From Chlorokybus atmophyticus (Eukaryota > Streptophyta > Chlorokybophyceae > Chlorokybales > Chlorokybaceae): a stretch of 64,000 nucleotides of DNA. The notes below the pieces were generated by a model. That model was given only the letters and a program-made list of their open reading frames with translations. It was not told where the DNA came from and did no database searches. This document shows positions 35,600 through 47,176 of this stretch, in pieces; positions within the stretch are counted from its first letter, which is position 1, and every line of letters starts with the position of its first letter. The stretch spans positions 50,331 through 114,330 of the forward strand of contig RHPI01003516.1 of assembly GCA_009103225.1 (NCBI GenBank), read 5' to 3'. The translations under genes and the position numbers were made by a program.

Positions 35600-37094
35600 G
35601 TGAGGTATTTGTTTTTGTTTATGGACGCTACCATGGATGATGCACGTGTTGTGGAGCTTCAGCAAGTGCTAATGGCTGCTCATGAGGAGCTGCAACATGT
35701 CCAAGCTTTTGCCCAAGCTCAAGCGGCACAATTTCAACAAGCCATGGCGCAAGCTCGCGCATCCGCGTCCGTTACAGCTCCTGTGGTTGCTCCATCAGCC
35801 TCTCGTCATGTGAAGCTACCAAAACCAAAGTCATTCAAGGGTCAAAGGAACGGTGACTGTGTCGAGGAGTGGGTGTTTGCCGTTTCGACATGGTTGAAGC
35901 TCACCGAGGTACCCATACATCTCCGGGTCGATGTGGCTGCTACTTTCTTTAAGGGAGCTGCACTTGTGTGGTGGCGTCATCGTTGTGCTCGTGTAGAAGC
36001 TGGTCTTGAGGTTCCTTTCACTACCGTGGCTGAGCTGGCTGCTGAGGTGAAGAAACAGTTCGTACCGGTGGAGAGTGTGAAGACGGCATGCGACCAGCTC
36101 TCTACGCTTGTGCAATCGCAGTTCGTGATGGCCTATACCTCTGCGTTTCAGCGTCTTGTGCTCTCCGTACCCAGCGTGACTGAGGAGGAGCAGCTACACC
36201 GCTACACGCGCGGGTTGAAGACTCTTTGTCGCAAGGAAGTTGAGCTTCGTGACGCGAAGACTCTTGCGGAGGCCATTCGCATCGCCGAGCGTACGGACGT
36301 GTTGTACTTCAAGGGGACTGCCAAATACGCTGATCGTGGACACTTCAATCAGTCTCGTGGAGGTTCGTATCGCTCGTACGCATCTGTTGGGGCTGGTTCG
36401 GGAGCTGTAGCAGCTCATGGGGCTGGCTCGGGGCCAATTCCAATGGAGTTGGGTGCTCTCCATGTCTCCAAGAAGGGGACAAGGGGTTGAGAAGATTCCA
36501 AGGCAGTTCGGAAGTATTGGGAGTGCTCTTCCGCTGATCATGTGCGCTCTAGCTGCCCCATCTTTAAAGCAAAGTCTGCTGCACATGCCCGCAACGCTCG
36601 CGGCGGTGGACGCGTGAACATGGTGGAGGAGGATATGTTACAGCCGAGAAACGGCTCACCTCGTAGCTGAAGAGGCTCCTGCTGCGGTGGTGATGCAGCC
36701 TCACTATGATGTTGAAGGTCCAGCGGCTGGCGTGGAAGCATTGTTGGCGGCATGTGCGCAGCGGCAACGCAAAGCGGTGTGGTTCGTGTGCCCGACAAGG
36801 CGAGGCAGCTGTTTGGAGTCATGGCTCTGATCCGGGAGGGCAATGGGCCTTGGATGGAGTGTAAGATGCTAGTGGATTGCGGCGCGAACAGCAACTTTAT
36901 AAGTCGTGAGGTTGCGCGTCGGCACAAGTGGCTGTCATGGGCAAATGCTGGTTCGGTGGCTCTAGCGGACGGCTATGCACCAGTAGGAGGAGCTTCTAAG
37001 CAAAGCAAAGAGCTTGAGATGCACGTGGGGATGATGAAGGATCGCCTACGCTTTTGCTGCATCGAGGTGAACAATGGCTTTGATGGCATTTTAC
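35600..37094 (+). pseudogene. Ty3 gag-protease, truncated
   Basis: The main gag frame (35600-36490, 296 residues) has the retrotransposon gag core: LPKPKSFKGQRNGDCVEEWV, ATFFKGAALVWWRH, FVPVESVKTACDQL, YTRGLKTLCRKEV, and PMELGAL before the knuckle. A shift near 36490 leads to YWECSSADHVRSSC, a CCHC knuckle whose first Cys is Tyr. Protease follows in 36752-37094 (LVDCGANSNFIS, where the active Asp triad reads DCGA) and ends mid-domain at GFDGIL. There the sequence switches to an antisense Ty3 LTR piece. The family differs from the methyltransferase-bearing Ty3. Confidence 0.82.
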
Positions 37095-37095
37095 T

Positions 37096-37194
37096 GGTCA
37101 GTGACGCGCGGGTCGCCATGCTGGTAAGCCGGGCGAGGGTCTCGCTGTAGGCATGCCCGATGACGACTGGCATGCCCAAGCGATAGGCATGACA
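37096..37194 (-). repeat. Ty3 LTR fragment at a recombination junction
   Basis: Matches the outer LTR end of the methyltransferase-bearing family (GGTCAGTGACGCGCG... to GGCATGACA) in antisense. It is joined at 37194/37195 to plus-strand integrase of the same family, so the junction is an internal deletion plus inversion or two insertions. Confidence 0.7.
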
Positions 37195-37899
37195 AGTATG
37201 AGAAGAACATCTGGGACGACCACCTTCCGTGGGTGGCTCCTGGATACCGATTGTCAGAGCAGGCGGATCTGCGCGAGTACAGCCCATACCTGCTGATTGG
37301 GCATCCGCCATTGCTTCCGTTTCGTGCATAGCAGGAAGTAGACCGTGTGGTAAACAACCTCGACGATCTTAACTGGATGCACCACAACATTACCACACGC
37401 GCCACGCTGTTCGAGCATACCGTCCCGATGGCCTTCAACAACTTGCGCATCGCACAGCACCGCGACACCCTGCACTACAAGCGCGTGCGGAGCGGCTTCT
37501 ATAAGGAGCACCAACGGCGGTTTTAAGCAGGGGACTTTGCCTACCGCATGGCAGCCACCAAAAACACGCTCGACACCTCCGTGGGCCGCACCGTCTACAA
37601 GGTACTCAAGGTGTACCCCACAGGAGTGGACCTCCTTGTCAGAGTGGCGAGAGGTGAACTGCGCGCCATGTCACCTTCCTTACATAGCGGGCTTTGCGCA
37701 CATCTAGCACCCTCGCCCCGCCCGCAGCACACGCTGTAAACGCTGCGGCAGTGCCGACGACAACGCACTCATGATGCTCTGCAATGGCTGCTACAAGGGC
37801 CTGCATTGCTACTGTCTGGAGCCCCCATTAGACGCGATACCCATGAAGGGGTACTAGTGCAATGATTGCTGCACCCACGGTCCTCCTCACCTGGGTTAA
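37195..37899 (+). pseudogene. Ty3 integrase C-terminus and degenerate PHD finger
   Basis: Encodes KNIWDDHLPWVA, REYSPYLL, TLDTSVGRTVYKVLKVYPTG and a damaged PHD finger (CKRCGSAD, LMMLCNGC, GLHCYC, then a stop in place of the W before CNDC). Orthologous to 7585-8303 and to 52900-53640 of the full copy. Confidence 0.82.
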
Positions 37900-37948
37900 T
37901 AGCTGAGCTATGGAGCTGGAACCTCCCTAGAAGCTCAGGGGGGGGGGG

Positions 37949-39004
37949 CTTGTTGACTGTGTGGCCTACAGCACAGCATGTACACTAAGGAGGACACCGC
38001 CTCCACATGTCCGTGTGATTCAGCGACAGCGGAACTCCACCAAGCACTCCTCGCCATACAAGCTGGGTTATCTTTTATTTTATCTACATATTATGACATG
38101 TTGCAGCGACAGGGCTAGCAAGTGTAGCGGCCCGAGACAGTGTGACCCTCGACTCTCCTCGACCCGGCAGCTGTCATGCCTACTGCCCACGCATACCAGC
38201 TTTCATAGAGCATGGCTACATCGAAACCATCGCCCGGCCTACCAGCATACCATCGCGCACGTCACTGACCAGTAGCTAGGTCATGACTCCAGAGTAGCTC
38301 ACGACCATAGCCTACATAGGCACCGCGCGTAGCTGTTTAGTTGTGAGTTCGGTTATAAGGTGTGTTCTATATTGAGTGACAATCGCTGTGGAAATAGCCT
38401 CGATATAACCGTTAGCTTGTGTTCTGAAACAGTCATGATTTGACCTGTATCAATAGTCAAAGTGTTCACCGGATCAGCTGGTGACACTGTGAGTGCGAAA
38501 GCTAAGAGCTTGTGAAACGACTTAAACTGCGAACACGCCATCCCGGTTACCAAGAACCCCCTCACTGTGTGAGAGCCGGTGCAAGCTCGTGTGTGCATCG
38601 TGCTTGTTATCGTTGTGAGCTTGGTGTGCCTGGTTGCAGTGTGTTTGTTGGCATTAGTCAGGGCATAATATCCACGTGTTGCTTGCCCATTCACCTCACT
38701 TAACAGTGTAACACATTTTTCGCTCATGCAAAGAGCTGTGTAAACAGCACTACCTATAGTAGTGGCTTGTTGACTGTGTGTCCTACAGCACAGCATGTAC
38801 ACTAAGGAGGACACCGCCTCCACATGTCCGTGTGACTCAGCGATAGCGGAGCAGCTCCACCAAGTACTCCTCGCCATACGAGCTGGGTTATCTTTTACCG
38901 CTGCTACATGTTATAACATGTTGCAGCGACAGGGCTAACAAGCATGTCTCTTCCTGTAGCGGCCCGAGACAGTGTGACCCTCGACTCTCCTCGCCCCGAC
39001 AGCT
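37949..39004 (+). repeat. Ty3 3' terminal modules A-B-A (second copy)
   Basis: Follows a poly-G polypurine-like tract (37928-37938). Module A starts TTGTTGACTGTGTGG, module B starts TGTCATGCC at 38172, and A returns at 38763. It closely parallels 8350-9406 and is cut at 39004 by a Copia fragment. Confidence 0.65.
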
Positions 39005-40863
39005 CGCATGTTGCTGACGTCTGGGGTCTTCACGAAGAACAGCTCCCACGGAGTCTTTGCTTGAACTGCGGTGTGTACGGGGCTGTTGTCTGATGCACAA
39101 TGCCTTGTGAAGACCAGAATGCGGACAGCTCCTTGTTCAGGTACTCCCTTCCTCTGTCACTTCTAACTGTCTTCACAAATTTGCCAGACACATTCTTCAA
39201 CCACAGTACCACCTCTTTCACCACAGCTGGGACATCTAACTTGAGCTTCACATGACGCACCAATAACAGCTTGGGGAAGTTATCAAGGAAGGTGACAATG
39301 TACGATGCTGACCCCTTCGATGGCTTTGATAACGGACTACACACATCTGTGTGCACCAACTGTCCAACGTGCTCGCTGATACTCTTAGACTTTTAGAAAG
39401 AATGCTTATGCATCTTGGACAGCACACATGGCTCGCACAACACACCTCTGGACTGCTTAATTTGCGCCTTGCTTACATTGATGCCTCTGACCTGATCTTT
39501 AGCCACCAGATGATGAAGGTTGTTATACCCAAGGTGTCCGAACCTTCGATGCCATAGTTCAGCTGACTCAGAAACTGTCGCCACCAGCGCCTTGTCAGTC
39601 TCAGCTTCTTCTATCAAATAAAGCCCGTCCTGCTGTTCCCTCGCGATGAGACACACCTTGCCATCAACACGCAGACAGACCTCTGCTCCTTTTCCTCCTC
39701 TTTTTCTGGACATATTAGCTCCAGCCTTTAACGCAACCTTCATGGAGAAGGCTAGCCTGTGCACGTGGGACATAAAGCCCCTTCTTCAGCTCCACCCTGT
39801 ACACACCTTCTCCCACCTTGTATTGAGGAATTGCCTGGCCTGTACCCGCTACCTCCAGGCTCCCACCCAACACCTCTACAGTGCCGGGACTTGTCTGAAC
39901 CTTATGGTTCTGTAGCAGCCCAGCATCCGGAGTAGGATGCTGCGTACAACCAGAATCGAACACCCACCCAGACATTTGTCTTTTTGTGGATGCTGTGAAG
40001 GCAACTGCTCCACCCACTCCTCTTTGTCCACCCTGCAAATTGCCCTTTGCTAATCTCAGCTGCTGACAATCACTCGTCCTGTGCCCAACTTGGTCACAAT
40101 GGAAGCACTTCCCTTAAAAGGCTTTTTTTGCTTCTTCTGATCTACACTCATGTTGCCAATGTTGTTGTTGCTTGTACCAGCTCCTCCAAATGGCTGCGCT
40201 CGAGCAGCGAATGCACTGGACTCTTTATCAGCCTCGTTGCCCTTGATCCTTGATCTGATCTTCAACTGGATTGGTAAAATCTCTTCAAGAGGGCCAGCTT
40301 AATTGGTACTAATACCCTCCAACACGATCACAACAATATCAAACTCTCGTGGCAACCCAGACAACACATGTAAGCACAGATCAACCTCTGAGACTAACTC
40401 TTCTATGGAGGTGAAATCATTTCTGAGCTTTTGTGCACGTCCCAGTTTCTCTGTAACGGTCTCACTAGCAAGCTTCCTCATGTTGTTAAACACTTGCTTG
40501 AGCTCAATCTTACGACAAACAGAGCGTGTAGAGAATATATTTTTAAAAGCATATTTTTAAAAGCTTCCCATGCATGCTTGGCATCAAATTGCATCTGTAG
40601 CGTTGGCCAATGGAATGGCCCAACGTGCATACTCATCAAAGGCAAAGCATGCAAACTGCTTCGCATCCATGCAGACTTGTTATTGATTGGCGCACTCCCC
40701 TTTGGGTCAACGTAGTCCCACAACTTCTTGTAGATGAGTTTCATCTTCATATCACAGCTCCAGCTGGCGTAGTTGTCATCTCCTAAAGGTTGGTTGATGG
40801 TGAACTTCTCCTTCTCTTATCAAATGGTTGCCATCCTGCTAGCTTCCTGCTGGCTGAACTTCA

Positions 40864-41323
40864 TGTTGAGGATATTTCTATATCCGGTCAGCCTTGCCCT
40901 TCATATAGGCATAGGCATCAACTCTGAAGGTTTGGCCGTCAGAAGGTTCCAGGCGCGGACTTCATTCAAGAAGGTTTTAGGCGGAGACTCCAGTCGAAGA
41001 GAAGGTTCCAGGCATGACTTCCAAGCGCGTAGAAGAACACTCATAACTTGGTGGTTACTGCACCGATTGGCGCGTGGCTTCGCTTGTTAGAAAGGTCTTA
41101 AAGTTAGCTACGTGATGCAAATCAATTCATGATGATAGGTAACGTGTAGCGTACACAGTTGCTTCTAGAGTAGATAGGTGTATCTGCAGCGGGTATAAAA
41201 GCCCATGCTTGAGTTGTAATCAAGTGAAAGTGTTGCTCTTGTGTATGCTCTCGCGGTTGTAGAGATGTGTGTGTACATGTCCAGCATCAGCCTTAGCTAC
41301 ATGTGTTGCTAGCTTCTTCAACA
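40864..41323 (+). repeat. Copia-1 5' LTR
   Basis: TGTTGAG to TTCAACA, 460 bp. A TATAAAA box is at 41194-41200, placing the U3/R boundary shortly downstream. Confidence 0.95.
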
Positions 41324-41343
41324 GGTTATGGGCCCACACCACG
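41324..41343 (+). promoter_or_regulatory. Primer-binding site complementary to the anticodon arm of initiator tRNA-Met
   Basis: GGTTATGGGCCCACACCACG directly abuts the 5' LTR. Plant iMet tRNA carries GTGGTGGGCCCATAACC around its CAU anticodon, so the site pairs with that arm rather than with the tRNA 3' end (one extra base interrupts). This is the half-tRNA priming mode known for Drosophila copia. Copia-2 has the same GATTATGGGCCCACATC after its LTR (antisense at 45956-45972). Confidence 0.8.
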
Positions 41344-41447
41344 TGTTAAGGGTGTGGTAGAAGCAGACACTAGTTACTACACTACGGTAGCTTGTGAGTA
41401 GCAGAGTCTTGGGTCCCAACTGCCAGAGAGGAGCAGGCGCGGCAAAG

Positions 41448-44400
41448 ATGGAGACTAGCTACAACAAGGGGTTAATTGCGAAGTTGGACATCGACAACTA
41501 CAGCACATGGTGTGGAGATGAAGGCGCTTCTCATCCACAAAAAGATGTGGAAGTACGTGGATCCGAAGGCACCACCACCAATACCAGGGGTGAATACTGT
41601 GTGGTCTGAGCGTTCAGCAGAAGCACACGCTTTGCTTGTGTTGAATTGCAAACCGCATCACTTTCCCATGCTCACCGCATGTGAAGATGGGAGGCAGGCT
41701 AGGGAGAAGCTTGCATCCGTGTTCCGGGCCAAGAACAACGCCAGAAAGCTTACGCTTCGCAAGCAGCTGAGTGCGCTCAAGAAGGAGGGTGGCGAGCTGA
41801 TCACCAAGTATGTTGTGCGTGCAAGAGAGCTGTGGGCGGATCTCAACAACGTCGGCCACAAGATGGAAGAGACGGGAGTCGTACTGGCTATCATGGCAGG
41901 ACTACCAGCAGAGTATGAAGTCGTCACCACTCTGTTTGAGACATCGTCATCGGAGCTGACCCTGGACGATGTGTTGCCCAAGTTATTGACTGTGGAGCAA
42001 CGTGTGGTGAAGAAAGACGAGCACGCCGACGCTGTCGCCTTCGACACAAGCAAGAAAAAACCCTACAACCATGAAGAGAAGAACAAAAGCAGAGGTGGCA
42101 ACCTCAATAGGCACAAGAACCTCACGTGCAACTACTGTGGCTTCAAGGGTCACATCTTGAAAGACTGTCGCAAGCGCCAACGAGAACAAGGAGCCAGCAC
42201 CAGCACCAACAGCAGCGGCAACGACCAACGCAAGGAGAAGAATGTTGCCTTCGCTGCATCAAGGGAGATGTCTACCACATCATGGGCGATAGACCCTTGA
42301 TGCAACCAGCACCTGACACCACACATGGAGGTCATGGAAAACTACAGGAAGCTGCAAACCACAAGGAAGGTGGAGGGCTTCAGTGGTCATATGCTGGAGG
42401 CTGTAGGCGTGGGTGAAGTGCGGCTCAACTGCAAGGTTGGTGATGGTGTGAGAGAGGTCTTGCTGAGAGAAGTTCTGCACGTTCCTGGGGCTGCTGCTAG
42501 TCTATTCTTTGTGACGGTTGCTGCGCGCGTGGGAGCTGAGATCATCATCATGGAGGGTCGATGCTCTGTGCTCATGGATGGGGTCGTGCATATAATTGGC
42601 ATCGCGCAAGGAGGGCTCTACATTGTGGAGCAGCCTCATAGCATCAAGGCCAGCGTGGTGACGGAGAAGGAAACGGCTGAACTTTGGCATGGGAGGTTCG
42701 GGCATCATGGCTACAACAACCTCACACGCCTGGTGGCTAAAGACATGGTCAAGGGCATCCACGTCAGCAAGGAAGACTTTCAGGCGTCTTCAGGTGTGCT
42801 ATGTGAACCCTGTGTCATGGCCAAGCAGCATAGGATGCCGTTCCCGTCATCTTCTTCTAGCAGTCAACATCCAGGCGAGTTGGTACACATGGATGTTTGC
42901 GGGCTTATGCGTGTTGTGGCGAAGGGAGGGGTAAGGTACTTTGCAACTTTCCTCGACGACCATAGCAAGCTGTCCATCATCTACCCTTCATCTGTGAGGT
43001 CGGAAGTTGAAGGAGCTGTGCGCAACGTCATGGCATTGCTAGAGACACAATCAGGCAAAAAGATGAAGGCAGTGCGCAGTGATCGAGGAGGGGAGTACAG
43101 CAATGCCCAGCTGAAGGACTTCTTCGCCAGCAAAGGCATAAGGCATGAGACGATGGCGCCCTATACTCCACAGCAAAACGAAGCGGCTGAACCGGACCCT
43201 GTTGGAGCGTGTGCGGGCTATGCTCAACGATTGCAAGATGGAGGACTCTCTGTGGAAGGAGGCAGTCCTCACTGCCAACTACATCTGCAATCGGTCACCT
43301 GCGAGCTCTGATCAGAAGACACCGTGGGAGCTCTTCTATGGAGCTGCACTCAATGTGAGTGGTATGCGTGTGTTTGGTTGCACAGCATACGCACTAGTGC
43401 CAAAGCAGCTACGGCACAAGTTGGAGCCAGTCAGCAAGAAGGGAGTCTTTCTTGGCTACGAACCAGGCTCAAAGATGTACAGGATCTTGCTGGCAGAGAG
43501 CCACAAGATCATCGTCAGCAAAGAGGTGGTGTTCCATGAAGGGTCACTACCAGAAGCGGGCTTCTTTCCAAAGGATGAAGATGAGGCACAGCCACAAGCC
43601 GTTCCTGAGAGAATGGAGGCTTCAGACAAGACAGACATAATCACAGAGGCGCCGCCTGCAAGGTCTTCAGGCGAGCAGCAGCAGGCGCCTGTTCGTCGCT
43701 ACCCTGAGAGGGAGAAAAAGCGCCCAGACTTCTACCACAAGGCACTTGCAGGCGTGTGCCAAGAGGGTGATAGCACAAAGGAGCCAAGTACATACCAAGA
43801 GGCACTGCAAGCACCTGATGCAGAGCAGTGGCAGCAAGCCATGGATGAGGAAATCGAGTCACTTCATACCAACCAAACCTGGGTACTTGAGAAGCTACCT
43901 TCAGGCGAGAAACCAATCCCTGTCAAGTGGGTCTTTAAGGTGAAGAGAGACGGTCAAGGCAACATAGAGCGCTACAAGGCAAGGCTCGTGACAAAGGGCT
44001 TCTTGCAACAAGAAGGCGTGGACTTCAATGAGGTCTTCGCGCCTGCAAGTAAGCATGCCACATTCCGCACATTGCTGGCCATGGTTGCGGCTGAAGACTT
44101 GGAGCTTCACCACCTTGACGTGAAGACTGCCTTCCTCTACGGAGAGCTTGAGGAAGAGATCTACATCCAACAACCACCAGGATACGAAGAAGGGGAGCCA
44201 GGCACTGTTTGCAAGCTCATTAAGGCGTTGTATGGGCTGAGACAGGAACCATGCATGTGGTACATCCGCCTCACCAAGGAGTTTGAAGCACTTGGCTTAC
44301 AGGCGTCCTCAGCAGACCCTGAACTCTTTTTCCACCCTTAGAAAAAGGTGTACCTGTTGGTGTACGTGGATGACATCATTATGACCGCCAAGCACAAGAA

Positions 44401-45311
44401 AGACTTGAAAGAGACGAAGAAGGCACTGCAACAGGCGTTCTCAATGCGTGATCTTGGAGAAGCCAAGTGGTTTCCTGGCATGGTGATTGAGCGCGACAGA
44501 GCGGCGCACACCATCAAGATCAGTCAGGAGCAGATAATGAAGAGACTTGTCACCAAGTTCGGGCTCAAGGAGGCAAAAACTAAGTCTACTCCACTTACAC
44601 TCGGCACCCACCTCGTCAAGGCAAAGGATGAGGAGATTCTTGACAAGGTCAAGTACCCCTACGGTGAACTGGTAGGCAGCATGCTCTATCTAGCAGTGTG
44701 CACACGTCAAGACATTGCACATGCTGTTGGAGTCCTTGCTCGTTGCATGTCTGCACCGAGCATGGAGCATTGGAAGGCTGCAAAGGGTGTACTTTGCTAT
44801 GTTGCTGGAAGTGCGACTATTGGCATCAAGTGTGGGAGCGGGAGCTCCGAGTCGGAGGGCTACTGCGACTCAGACTTTGCAGGAGACCTCGACAGCAGGA
44901 GGTCCACGACCGGCTATGTCTTCAAGTTGAATGGAGGCATCGTGAGCTGGAACAGTAGGCTGCAGCCAACTACAGCGGCATCCACTTCAGAGGCTAAATA
45001 CATGGCAGCAGCAGCAGCTACAAAGGAGGCATTATGGCTTTGCAAGCTGATGGCACATCTGGAGCACTCAATGTCATGCATTACAATCGACTGCGAAGCA
45101 AGGCGCCATCAAGTTACTGAAGCATCCCATCGCCTCAGCAAGGACAAAGCACATCGATGTCATGCATCACTTTGTCCGTGACAGAGTCACAAGGAAGGAG
45201 GTCGAGTTCCAGTACTGCAACACCGAGGCTATGCTTGCGGACTTCACGACAAAGGCGTTGTCACCAAGCAAGTTTGAGGCGTGTTGTTCGGGACTTGGCA
45301 TTTGCATGTGA
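41448..45311 (+). pseudogene. Copia-1 gag-pol polyprotein, damaged
   Basis: Order: gag (LIAKLDIDNYSTW, LLIHKKMWKYVDP) with knuckle CNYCGFKGHILKDC (42129-42170), protease remnant (SWAIDP, stop, CNQHLTPHM), LWHGRFGHHGYNNLTRL, integrase (HMDVCG, FLDDHSK, RSDRGGEYSN), linker, RT (WVFKVKRDGQGNIERYKARL, LHHLDVKTAFLYGEL, YVDDIIMTAKHK) and RNase H (YCDSDFAGDLDSRRSTTGY). Lesions: shift near 41510, TGA at 42298-42300, shift near 43180, TAG at 44339-44341 just before YVDD, and a shift near 45095. The last frame runs to a stop at about 45311 (LADFTTKALSPSKF). All catalytic motifs of RT and integrase remain readable. Confidence 0.92.
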
Positions 45312-45369
45312 TCATGCAGGAGCAGAGACTCAAGGACTGAAGGATTAGGACAAGCTGCCCGCGTGGGAG

Positions 45370-45829
45370 TGTTGAGGATAATTCTATATCCGGTCAGCCT
45401 TGCCCTTCATATAGGCATAGGCGTCAACTCCAAAGGTTTGGCCGCCAGAAGGTTCCAGGCGCGGACTCCATTCAAGAAGGTCCAAGGCGGAGACTCCAGT
45501 CGAAGAGAAGGTTCCAGGCACGACTTCCAGGCGCGTAGAAGAACACTCATAACTCGGTGGTTACTGCACCGATTGGCGCGTGGTTTAGCTTGTTAAAAAG
45601 GTCTTAAAGTTAGCTACGTCATGCATATCAATTCATGATGATAGGTAGCGTGTAGCGTACACAGTTGCTTCTAGAGTAGAGAGGTGTATCTGCAGCGGGT
45701 ATAAAAGCCCATGCTTGAGTTGTAATAAAGAGAAAGTGTTGCTCTTGTGTATGCTCTCGCGGTTGTAGAGTTGTGTGTGTACATGTCCAGCATCAGCCTT
45801 AGCTACATGTGTTGCTAGCTTCTTCAACA
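45370..45829 (+). repeat. Copia-1 3' LTR
   Basis: Partner of the 40864-41323 LTR, with TATAAAA at 45700-45706. Followed by the second CTTCA duplication. Confidence 0.95.
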
Positions 45830-45972
45830 CTTCATAGCTGAACCCCACAGTCCTCCTGCTTGTCCGCTGTATCTCTCACACTTTCAACTAACAGCTTTAA
45901 CAACCTCACACACAGAGGAGAACACTCTCTCACAGTAGCTAGCTCTACACACGTAGATGTGGGCCCATAATC

Positions 45973-46295
45973 TGTTGACTAGAGATGCTGCATGCAAGCA
46001 TGCACAATAAGCATACACAGCACAGTGGTAAGAGCAGAGCTACACCGCCAACGAAGTGACCAGAGAAGTGAACTAACCCAATAACCCGCGGCCTGTTGGC
46101 TCTGGGCCCTCAGTCTGGGTCCTACTAAAGACCAGACTAGATTGTACCAGTCCTAACTGCCTGCAGCCTATACATGCAACTGCAGCCTATGCGTAGCTTA
46201 TCACCAGCTTAATAAGATGACTGGACAATATCACATAAGTGTCATATGCTATACATGTAGAGAACACTGCAAATCATGCTATATTCTCCACAACA
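45973..46295 (-). repeat. Copia-2 5' LTR (about 323 bp)
   Basis: In element sense it starts TGTTGTGGAGAATATAG at 46295 and ends CTCTAGTCAACA at 45973, directly followed by the half-iMet primer site. The 3' LTR partner is missing from the window. Confidence 0.7.
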
Positions 46296-46585
46296 GTGTC
46301 ATCCCCTGGTACAAGTGAGTGTCGTGCATCAGCGTGGCTTGCATTCTTTTAGCGGCGTTAGTTGCACCAGTGTTGTGTTATAATTGCCAGCACATAGTGC
46401 ATCCACAAGCACTAATGTAGTGAGTGGTGGCATTGGGGGAGCACGAGCAGAGCACACACACTCTGCCTTGCTTTCTCCTGCGCTCACCGTGCAACTTGCA
46501 TGAGTGAGTTTACACCAGTCAGAGTCTCCACCCATCGGTGCGGGCTTTCCCCTGTGGCCGAGGAGACCACCAGCGACTCTGATAG

Positions 46586-46747
46586 TTGGTTGGGCTCGAA
46601 CCGGATCACCCCAACACCGCGAACACTGTCACCAAGATAATAAGCGTGCTGAATGAGCAAGGCAAGCACAATGAGGCCGCGGCGTTAAGCAAAAGTGCTC
46701 TGGCAATTCGAGTAGCGACAAAAGTCTCTTCCAACGACCCGTGGTGA
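46586..46747 (+). CDS. Exon resembling kinesin-light-chain-type TPR repeats
   Basis: After a TAG acceptor the frame reads LEPDHPNTANTVTKIISVLN, then EQGKHNEAAALSKSALAIR. This is the D-HP-x-T-A...L...G-K-x-x-E-A...L...AL-x-I-R pattern of KLC/TPR_12-like repeats. It ends at a stop or a GTGACC donor. In green algae such repeats often follow NB-ARC domains, but no NB-ARC is seen here; neighbouring exons were not found. It could be a fragment. Confidence 0.45.
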   Translation: MVGLEPDHPNTANTVTKIISVLNEQGKHNEAAALSKSALAIRVATKVSSNDPW

Positions 46748-47176
46748 CCAAGCTAGGCAAGCACAGCGCTTCCGTTGCAACCCTCAACGGTAAGCTAATG
46801 ACCAACACAAACAGTTCTACTAGTAATCTGATCGTGCTTGATATGTCTTGGGTTGATGTGTATTGTGCGTCGGGGATCGAGGTTTTGAATCGATGCTGCG
46901 CAACTAACCTTTCTCACCAGCTGATTGCAAGACGGCCTTCCCTCAAGGAATTATGCTCCATGAGCCCAGCAACCAGTCAGGTTGCGTGTTGCAGATGGAG
47001 ACAATATGCCGCTGTCTAAGACTATCTCTCACTCTCCCTGCAATGTGTTCCTGAGCCCTAGAGGGCCCGAAGTCAACAGCAGTGAGAAAGAGCCGCCAAG
47101 CACAAAAGAACGTCTGCTCAACATTTAGGCCGCTGCAGAAACCTTTAAATGTGACAAATGTTCCCTCCCAGGTAGC

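Larger units (their letters stand above)
40864..45829 (+). mobile_element. Copia-1: LTR-complete Ty1/Copia retrotransposon with 5-bp TSD
   Basis: Two 460-bp LTRs (40864-41323 and 45370-45829) run TGTTGAGGATA... to ...CTTCTTCAACA and are flanked by CTTCA on both sides (40859-40863 and 45830-45834). By eye the LTRs differ at about 22 sites, near 95% identity, so insertion is not very recent. It lies opposite in orientation to the Copia-2 element it interrupts. The coding region is damaged (see the CDS entry). Confidence 0.95.
39005..46295 (-). pseudogene. Older Copia element (Copia-2), split by Copia-1
   Basis: Minus-strand pieces at 39005-40863 and 45835-46295. The 5' leader and gag start lie at 45835-45972. 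Gag covers about 40860-40060 with a CFHCDQVGHRTSDC knuckle (near 40110). Protease FDSGCTQH is near 39950, the HRRFGHLGYNNLHHL block near 39560, and the integrase core (HTDVCSPL, VRSDRGREYLN) spans 39355-39110. A large deletion follows between YTPQF and KTPWELF (39070-39040). Several frames are broken. The 5' LTR is given separately. Its gag is cut at CTTCA (40859-40863 and 45830-45834) by Copia-1. Confidence 0.85.

Noticed and set aside
34594-39004. One continuous Ty3 element
   Set aside because: The 34594-37094 part has a different gag and protease, while 37096 onward belongs to the methyltransferase-bearing family; the join at 37094-37194 is a rearrangement.
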